Assembly: GCA_023053545.1 (NCBI GenBank)
Contig: JAKZAN010000070.1
Span: 1 to 64,000, forward strand
Reading direction: 5' to 3'
From: Lepidurus packardi
Taxonomy: Eukaryota; Arthropoda; Branchiopoda; Notostraca; Triopsidae
DNA length: 64,000 nt
Numbering within the stretch: position 1 is the stretch's first letter; each line of letters begins with the position of its first letter. The notes beneath the pieces are model-generated. The model saw only the letters and a program-made list of their open reading frames with translations, did not search any database and was not told where the DNA came from. This document shows, piece after piece, positions 42,791 to 49,930 of this stretch. The translations under genes were made by a program, and so were the position numbers.

Positions 42791-43782
42791 GGTTTATACT
42801 AGTTTAAACTGGTTGAAATTTTTTTAACAGGTCTAAACTGGTTTAAACTAGTTTATTAACTGTGTTACACTGGTTTAAACTTGTTTATACTAGTTCAAAC
42901 TGGTTTAAACTGGTTTACACAGGTCTAAACTGGTTTAAGCTAGTTTATAAACTGGTTTATACCGGTGTAAACAGGTCTAAACTGGTTATAAATGGTATAA
43001 ACTGGTTTACACAGGTCTAAACGGGTTTAAACTGGTTTATACTATTTCAAACTGGTTTAAGCCGGTTAAAACTGGCTTAATCTGGTTTAAACTGGTCAAA
43101 ACCAGATTATAAACTGGTTTATACCGGTGTAAACAGGTCTAAACTGGTTTTAACTGGTTTATACTAGTTCAAACTGGTTTAGACTGGTCTACTCATGTCA
43201 AAACTGGTTTACTCATGTCTAAACTGGTTTAAGGTAGTTTGTAAACTGGTTTATACTAGTTCAAACTGGTTTAAACCGGTTAAAACTGGCTTAATCTGGT
43301 TTAAACTGGTAAAAACTAGATTATAAACTGGTTTATACCGGTGTAAACAGGTCTAAACTGGTTTTAACTGGTATAAACTGGTTTACACAGGTCTAAACTG
43401 GTTTAAACTGGTTTATACTAGTTCAAACTGGTTGAAATTTTTTAACAGGTCTAAACTGGTTTAAACTAGTTTATTAACTGTGTTAAACTGGTTTAAACTT
43501 GTTTATACTAGTTCAAACTGGTTTAAACTGGTTTACACAGGTCTAAACTGGTTTAAGCTAGTTTATAAACTGGTTCACACCGGTGTAAACAGGTCCAAAC
43601 TGGTTCTAAATGGTATAAACTGGTTTACACAGGTCTAAACTGGTGTAAACTGGTTTATACTAGTTCAAACTGGTTTAAACCGGTTAAAACTGGCTTAATC
43701 TGGTTTAAACTGGACAAAACTAGATTATAAACTGGTTTATACCGGTGTAAACAGGTCTAAACTGGTTTTAACTGGTATAAAC

Positions 43783-45356
43783 TGGTTTACACAGGTCTAA
43801 ACTGGTTTAAACTGGTTGATACTAGTTCAAACTGGTTGAAATTTTTTTAACAGGTCTAAACTTGTTCAAACTAGTTTATAAACTGGTGTAAAACGTTTTT
43901 AACTTTCTTAAACTGGTTTAAACCAGGCCTAAACAGGTCTAAACTGGTTTAAACTAGTTTATTAACTGTTTTACACTGGTTTAAACTTGTTTATACTAGT
44001 TCAAACTGGTTTAAACTGGTTTACACAGGTCTAAACTGGTTTAAGCGAGTTCATAAACTGGTTTATACCGGTTTAAACAGGTCTAAACTGGTTTAAGCTA
44101 GTTCATAAACTGGTTTATACCGGTGTAAACAGGTCTAAACTGGTTCTAATTGGTATAAACTGGTTTACACAGGTCTAAACTGGTTTATACTGGTTTATAC
44201 TAGTTCAAACTGGTTTAAATTTTTTTTAACAGGTCTAAGCTTGTTTAAGCTAGTTTATAAACTGGTTTAAACTGTTTTTAACTGGCTTAAACTGGTTTAA
44301 ACCAGGCCTAAAAAGGTCTAAACTGGTTTAAACTAGTTTATTAACTGTTTTACACTGGTTTAACCTGGTTTGTACTAGTTCAAACTTTTTTAAACTGGTC
44401 TACTCATGTCTAAACTGGTTTAACGTAGTTTATAAACTGGTTTATACTAGTTCAAACTGCTTTAAACCGGTTAAAACTGGCTTAATCTGGTTTAAACTGG
44501 TTAAAACTAGATTATAGACTGGTTTATACCGGTGTAAACAGGTCTAAACTGGTTTTAACTGGTATAAACTGGTTTACACAGGTCTAAACTGGTTTAAACT
44601 GGTTGATACTAGTTCAAACTGGTTGAAATTTTTTTAACAGGTCTAAACTTGTTCAAACTAGTTTATAAACTGGTGTAAAACGTTTTTAACTTTCTTAAAC
44701 TGGTTTAAACCAGGCCTAAACAGGTCTAAACTGGTTTAAACTAGTTTATTAACTGTTTTACACTGGTTTAAACTTGTTTATACTAGTTCAAACTGGTTTA
44801 AACTGGTTTACACAGGTCTAAACTGGTTTAAGAGAGTTCATAAACTGGTTTATACCGGTTTAAACAGGTCTAAACTGGTTTAAGCTAGTTCATAAACTGG
44901 TTTATACCGGTGTAAACAGGTCTAAACTGGTTCTAATTGGTATAAACTGGTTTACACAGGTCTAAACTGGTTTATACTGGTTTATACTAGTTCAAACTGG
45001 TTTAAATATTTTTTAACAGGTCTAAGCTTGTTTAAGCTAGTTTATAAACTGGTTTAAACTGTTTTTAACTGGCTTAAACTGGTTTAAACCAGGCCTAAAA
45101 AGGTCTAAACTGGTTTAAACTAGTTTATTAACTGTTTTACACTGGTTTAACCTGGTTTGTACTAGTTCAAACTTTTTTAAACTGGTCTACTCATGTCTAA
45201 ACTGGTTTAACGTAGTTTATAAACTGGTTTATACTAGTTCAAACTGCTTTAAACCGGTTAAAACTGGCTTAATCTGGTTTAAACTGGTTAAAACTAGATT
45301 ATAAACTGGTTTATACCGGTGTAAACAGGTTTAAACTGGTTTTAACTGGTATAAAC
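43783..45356. repeat. 787-bp tandem duplication within the satellite
   Basis: The private variants AACTTTCTTAAACTGG (about 43904 and 44691) and GGTTTGTACTAGTTC (44368 and 45155) are both offset by exactly 787 bp. The second copy carries a few private changes, for example AAGAGAGTTC near 44830 and TTTAAATATTTTTT near 45001. Confidence 0.8.
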
Positions 45357-46347
45357 TAGTTCAAACTGGTTTAAATTTTTTAACAGGTCTAAACTGGTTT
45401 AAACTAGTTTATTAACTGTGTTACACTGGTTTAAACTTGTTTATACTAGTTCAAACTGGTTTAAACTGGTTTACACAGGTCTAAACTGGTTTAAGCTAGT
45501 TTATAAACTGGTTTATACCGGTGTAAACAGGTCTAAACTGGTTCTAAATGGTATAAACTGGTTTACACAGGTCTAAACTGGTTTAAACTGGTTTATACTA
45601 GTTCAAACTGGTTTAAGGCGGTTAAAACTGGCTTAATCTGGTTTAAACTGGTCAAAACCAGATTATAAACTGGTTTATACCGGTGTAAACAGGTCTAAAC
45701 TGGTTTTAACTGGTATAAACTGGTTTACAAAGGTTTAAACTGGTTTATACTAGTTTAAACTGGTTGAAATTTTTTTAACAGGTCTAAACTGGTTTAAACT
45801 AGTTTATTAACTGTGTTACACTGATTTAAACTTGTTTATACTAGTTCAAACTGGTTTAAACTGGTTTACACAGGTCTAAACTGGTTTAAACTAGTTTATT
45901 AACTGTGTTACACTGGTTTAAACTGGTTTATACTAGTTCAAACTGCTTTAAACCGGTTAAAACTGGCTTAATCTGGTTTAAACTGGTTAAAACTAGATTA
46001 TAAACTGGTTTATACCGGTGTAAACAGGTCTAAACTGGTTCTAAATGGTATAAACTGGTTTACACAGGTCTAAACTGGTGTAAACTGGTTTATACTAGTT
46101 CAAACTGGTTTAAACCGGTTAAAACTGGCTTAATCTGGTTTAAACTGGTCAAAACTAGATTATAAACTGGTTTATACCGGTGTAAACAGGTCTAAACTCT
46201 TTTTAACTGGTATAAACTGGTTTACACAGGTCTAAACTGGTTTAAACTGGTTGATACTAGTTCAAACTGGTTGAAATTTTTTTAACAGGTCTAAACTTGT
46301 TCAAACTAGTTTATAAACTGGTTTAAAACGTTTTTAACTGGCTTAAA

Positions 46348-46361
46348 CTGGTTTAAACCAG
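46348..46361. repeat. 14-bp perfect palindrome at the insertion point, copy 1
   Basis: CTGGTTTAAACCAG reads the same on both strands and overlaps the left target duplication. The uninterrupted satellite elsewhere (for example near 1710) has this palindrome followed by GCCTAAACAGG. Confidence 0.8.
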
Positions 46362-46362
46362 G
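46358..46362. repeat. Target site duplication CCAGG, left side of element 1
   Basis: CCAGG precedes the left LTR and is repeated at 52835-52839 after the right LTR. Removing the element and one CCAGG restores the standard satellite phrase TAAACCAGGCCTAAACAGG. Five bp fits BEL/Pao integration. Confidence 0.93.
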
Positions 46363-46606
46363 TGGTCAGCCCAAATATCGTGAGCTGGCTGGGAAACGTT
46401 ACGATATCACTCTGATAATTTTAATAACAAAAACGACTATATTTCGTCAATCGTGTGTACAGAAACAAAGAAATTTTTGGGGTTGCGATGGTCGACTAAC
46501 CGTTGTCGAGAACGGAACGAGAGTAACTTGCCTTAGCGAGAACATGTAATAGTAACAATGAATTTTTGCAATATTGAAATCTACCTTCCGTATCTAGTAC
46601 GGAACA
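46363..46606 (-). repeat. 3' LTR of element 1 (244 bp)
   Basis: On the plus strand it starts TGGTCAGCCC and ends TACGGAACA, so in sense orientation it is TG...CA. It matches 52590-52834 with 8 substitutions and one missing G in the run near 46481. It is identical to the left LTR of element 2. The pol reading frame runs 37 codons into it. A 7-bp inverted repeat TTCCGTA/TACGGAA around TCTAG lies at 46586-46604, close to the LTR edge. Confidence 0.95.
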
Positions 46607-47245
46607 TACGCCAGCCCCGTTACTAGTCACAGGTACAGCTTCAGATACCGCTTCCAGGAGGCAAAGTTTTGCGACAGGCCGAACGTACTCTCCGCGCCTA
46701 GTTTTCACCAAAGCTGTCCGCGTAATGCTGTCCTTGCCGGGGAAGGTCTCCAAGACTCGTCCAATCGGCCACTGACCTCGGGGAGAATTCTGGTCCACAA
46801 CAAGAACGATATCATCCTTCTGCAGATTTCGCCTTTCGGACAGCCATTTTCGCCGTTCGATGAGATAGGGGGCGTACTCGCGAATCCATCTCTTCCAGAA
46901 ATGCTCTATTATCACTTGCGCTGCACGCCATTTCTTCTTTAGGTTAATTTCTTCAGGCAGGAGAATATCAGAAGGTAATCTAGGATTAGGTCGTCCCAGC
47001 AAAAAATGATTTGGCGTCAAAGATTCGGACTCGTTCGGATCGACTGTGACATGCGTGAGTGGTCTTCCGCTCAGCAGACTTTCGATCCCAGTCATGGCGG
47101 TCAACAGGACTTCGTCCGTCAGCGTCCTTTTATTTAAAACGCTCCGAAGAGCTACCTTAGCAGATTTAACAAGGCTTTCCCAAACGCCACCAAAGTGTGG
47201 GGCTGCGGGAGGTGAAAAATGCTATTCAATGCTGTCCAAAGCCAA
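46496..47245 (-). pseudogene. pol: Integrase C-terminal part with Pao DUF5641-like domain, cut off by a stop (copy 1)
   Basis: This is the continuation, in the same frame, of the pol ORF that ends at TAA 47246-47248; no frame change is needed. Just after the stop the frame reads the conserved APHFGGVWE motif, and its E (codon at 47177-47179) is the third catalytic acidic residue of the DDE integrase, 50 codons after the second D. The first Met is only at 47104. Downstream are SGRPLT, LTPNHFLLGRP, then a basic KKWRAAQVI...FWKRWIREY stretch and a DDIVLV...WPIGRV...RRGEYVRPV region, matching the DUF5641-like C-terminal domain of Pao integrases. The frame continues through the LTR edge and stops at 46496. 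As a separate ORF it would lack the zinc finger and both D residues, so it is a broken piece and not a gene on its own. Confidence 0.85.
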
Positions 47246-49930
47246 TTAATGCACAAGCCTTTCTTCATTTAAATTTGCAATCAGATTACGCAGCTCGCGT
47301 TCTCCTGCAACAAAATTTGTACCATTGTCCGAGTAGACTACCTTCGGTTTTCCGCGTCTGTCACAAAACCGACTAAAGGCTTGCAGGAACGAATCAGTAT
47401 CGAGACTGTGAGCCACTTCGATATGAACTGCCCTGGTCACCAAACAGGTGAAGAGGCAGCCATATCTTTTTACCGTCCGTCTTAAAATCGTCACGTGGAA
47501 GGGGCCAAAGTAATCAATCCCCGTATGCGTGAAAGGGGGAAGAAAAGGCTGAAGCCGGTGCTCAGGAAGGGCGGCCATGAGCGGAATTTGGGGCTTAGCA
47601 TTATTGCGACGGCAAGTGGGACACCTTGCGACGCAACTACGAATAGACGTTCTCCCCTTTAGAATCCAATACGTCAACCGGATCTCATGGAGTGTACGCT
47701 CCACCGACGAATGATGAAGCCTCTGATGAGCCTGTGCGATCACCAGTTTCGATAACGGACAATCATCGGGCAGGATGACTGGGTTCTTAACGCCGGGCTC
47801 CAAGGTACTGTTCTCCAAACGCCCTCGGGCCCTCAGAATTCCCTCTTCGTCCAAGTAGGGGTTCAATTTCGAGATTCGAGAATTTGCGTGGATGGGCTTG
47901 TCACCTCTTAAATTCGAGGTTTCTTGGGAAAAGGCAACTTCTTGGGTAACTCGAATGCAGACGTTCATGGCTTGATTTATTTCAAGCGCCGTGAGATCTC
48001 GTTTTGTGGCCCGTTGACCTTTAAGAGCTTGAATAAAACGCAGGACGTAAGCGATAGTGCCTTTCAGCAAGTCCAAGTTGCGCGCGCGATTAATGAAGTC
48101 ATTGACTGGTCTACTTGAGTCTACAGATTGGTGACCAACCCATTTCACTTCGGGGTCGTCTTGACTTGGTTCGGGGGGGCTAATTGAAGTTGTGGGCCAG
48201 TTACTTTCGTCCTCGTATAAAAATCCTGGGCCTCGGAACCAGCGATGATTAGGTTCAACCAGAACACTTCCGGCCAACCCTCGGCTGCAGTCGTCTGCAG
48301 GATTTTCGGACGTCGGTACATATCTCCATTGCCCTTTTTTCGAGTGCTCGAGAATCTCGCTGACGCGGTTAGCGACGAACACATGGAACTTGCAGGTCTT
48401 CGAATTTATCCATTTCAGTACGAGCTCGGCGTCTGTCCAAAAGGTAATCGTGGAAAAGGGGAGTGTCTTCTCCTTCTGAACCATAGTACCTATTCGAACG
48501 GCGAGGACTGCACCCTGTAGTTCAAGTCGAGGAATGCAAAGTGCTCTTCGTGGTGCCACGCGGGACTTAGCGAAAATCAAATTTACGGTGACTTGGCCGT
48601 CGGAGTGTATGAAACGTCCGTACACCGCTGCTCCGAAGGCCAGCTGCGAAGCGTCGGAGAAAACGTGGAGCTGGGCGTTTAAAATGGGGTTTCGTGCGGT
48701 CCGAAGGCATCGCGGGATTTTCAAGTGGGACAAAAGCTTAATTTCTTGACACCAGGTCTTAATGCGGGTCAACATTTCTTCAGGAAGTTTTTCATCCCAT
48801 CCGATAATTAAGCTCCAAGTGTCTTGGAGAATGGACTTAGCCGTGAGGAGAAAGGGGACGACGAAGCCTAGAGGGTCAAAAATCGAGGCAACGGTGCTAA
48901 GTAGCTCCCGCTTTGTCTTAACTTCCCCCTTGGGATTAAATTTGAAGCGAAAACAATCTTCCTCGCAGTGCCATTTTAGGCCTAGTGCCCGCTCGATGGG
49001 AAGTTCGTCGAAATCAAGATTCAATTCTGGACAAGCACGCTCTGATTTTGATATTGCCTTCAGTACGACCTTCGATGACGACATCCACTTCGTCAAGCGA
49101 AAACCCCCTCTATGGAGTGACAACGAAACTTGGCGTGCTACTTCGATAGCTTCTTGCTCGCTGTCGACGGAGTCCAAGAGGTCATCCACGTAGAATTGGT
49201 TTTGCACCTTTTCGGGAACCAACGGAAAATCGTCTTTACTATCTTCGGCCGTCTTCCGCAGCACGTAGTTGCAAATGGCGGGGGATGAAGCTGAACCGAA
49301 GACTTGGACAGTCATTTGATAGGTGCGGGGGGGATTATTTTCTCCTAGAGGACGCCAGAAGAATCTTAACGCGGGTTGATCTGACTTAATTACTCCAACC
49401 TGGTTGAACATTTTTTCGATATCAGCAGAAATAGCGATCCGATTCTGTCGAAAGCGAAGTAGTATGGCAGCCAAATTTGTGAGGAGATCCGGTCCCTTCA
49501 GGAGCGCATCATTTAACGATATTCCGGCGGTGCGAGCGGCGGCGTCGAATACAACCCGCAACTTACCTAGTTTGTTCGGATTTGTAACTGCGTGATGCGG
49601 GAGATACCAGATCCTTTTTTCCTCCAGGTTTTGCCTTTCGACAGGCACGAGGCAAGCATGTCCGTTTTTTAAATAGTCCTCGATGGCCTTTTCGTACATC
49701 TCAGCGAATTCGGGGTTCAAACGTAATTTCCTCTCCATTGAGAATAAACGGTGTAGAGCCGAGTTGCGATTGTTCGGGAGGGTGACTTCAGGGCTTCGCC
49801 ATAGGAGCCCAGCTTCATAGCGCTCTCCGTTATGGAACACCGTGTTTTCCAAAATTTTGAGGGCTACCTTGTCGTCATCAGAGAGTAACTTCTCAGTGGC
49901 TGGCTTGGTACCGAACTCTCCGTCTCCCAC
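47246..49930 (-). CDS. pol: Pol: reverse transcriptase, RNase H and N-terminal two thirds of integrase (copy 1)
   Basis: 894 codons counted from GTG at 49930. GTG is not a credible eukaryotic start: the frame is simply open from 49936, after a TGA at 49937-49939, and would normally be translated as part of Gag-Pol. Domains: reverse transcriptase with motif A D170 (ISAD) and catalytic YVDD at 247-250; Pao-type RNase H with D426 (FSDAS) and D500 (WTDAE), then ENPADDCSR at 542-550. The integrase zinc finger has H735, H739, C770, C773; the integrase core has D806 (GIDYFG) and D868 (SDNGTNF). It stops at TAA 47246 before the third acidic residue. It should copy element RNA into DNA and integrate it, but the upstream frame change and this stop make full function unlikely. 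It overlaps the gag-protease frame by about 70 bp. Confidence 0.9.
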   Translation of the reverse strand: MGDGEFGTKPATEKLLSDDDKVALKILENTVFHNGERYEAGLLWRSPEVTLPNNRNSALHRLFSMERKLRLNPEFAEMYEKAIEDYLKNGHACLVPVERQNLEEKRIWYLPHHAVTNPNKLGKLRVVFDAAARTAGISLNDALLKGPDLLTNLAAILLRFRQNRIAISADIEKMFNQVGVIKSDQPALRFFWRPLGENNPPRTYQMTVQVFGSASSPAICNYVLRKTAEDSKDDFPLVPEKVQNQFYVDDLLDSVDSEQEAIEVARQVSLSLHRGGFRLTKWMSSSKVVLKAISKSERACPELNLDFDELPIERALGLKWHCEEDCFRFKFNPKGEVKTKRELLSTVASIFDPLGFVVPFLLTAKSILQDTWSLIIGWDEKLPEEMLTRIKTWCQEIKLLSHLKIPRCLRTARNPILNAQLHVFSDASQLAFGAAVYGRFIHSDGQVTVNLIFAKSRVAPRRALCIPRLELQGAVLAVRIGTMVQKEKTLPFSTITFWTDAELVLKWINSKTCKFHVFVANRVSEILEHSKKGQWRYVPTSENPADDCSRGLAGSVLVEPNHRWFRGPGFLYEDESNWPTTSISPPEPSQDDPEVKWVGHQSVDSSRPVNDFINRARNLDLLKGTIAYVLRFIQALKGQRATKRDLTALEINQAMNVCIRVTQEVAFSQETSNLRGDKPIHANSRISKLNPYLDEEGILRARGRLENSTLEPGVKNPVILPDDCPLSKLVIAQAHQRLHHSSVERTLHEIRLTYWILKGRTSIRSCVARCPTCRRNNAKPQIPLMAALPEHRLQPFLPPFTHTGIDYFGPFHVTILRRTVKRYGCLFTCLVTRAVHIEVAHSLDTDSFLQAFSRFCDRRGKPKVVYSDNGTNFVAGERELRNLIANLNEERLVH

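Larger units (their letters stand above)
182..46362. repeat. Main decamer satellite array, AAACTGGTTT-like, left block
   Basis: About 46 kb of head-to-tail repeats. The smallest unit is 10 bp, close to AAACTGGTTT, diversified into recurring words such as TTATACTAGTTC, TTTACACAGGTC, ATACCGGTGTAA, TTAAGCTAGTTT, TCTACTCATGTC and GTTGAAATTTTTTT. These words are strung in a recurring order to make higher-order units of about 0.4-0.6 kb. For example, the GTTGAAATTTT module spacing is 488, 597, 395, 488 and 597 bp between 1628 and 4193. The orientation never flips. The unit is AT-rich, with more G than C and more T than A on the plus strand. Stops (TAA, TAG) occur in every frame and no coding potential is seen. 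I saw no unique DNA inside this block. The array is most likely a heterochromatic satellite, but centromere function cannot be judged from sequence. Confidence 0.95.

Noticed and set aside
182..46362. CRISPR-like regular repeats
   Set aside because: There are no unique spacers: repeat and in-between sequence are both the same decamer family, and the context is a eukaryotic satellite.
182..46362. CENP-B box in the satellite
   Set aside because: No match to the TTCG....A..CGGG pattern was seen; CpG is almost limited to ACCGGT, AACGT and GCGAG words.
47246..47248. Programmed stop readthrough in integrase
   Set aside because: The codon is TAA followed by TTG, not a known readthrough context, and readthrough in the middle of integrase would make no sense for element biology.
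47046..47249. Plus-strand ORFs across the element, for example 47046-47249, 48762-49193, 52184-52642 and their copies 8061 bp further
   Set aside because: They are antisense shadows of gag and pol; none shows a recognisable domain, and the minus-strand frames have clear motifs.
48145..48384. Minus-strand short ORFs inside pol and gag in other frames
   Set aside because: They overlap the real frame out of phase and have low-complexity or unrecognisable content.
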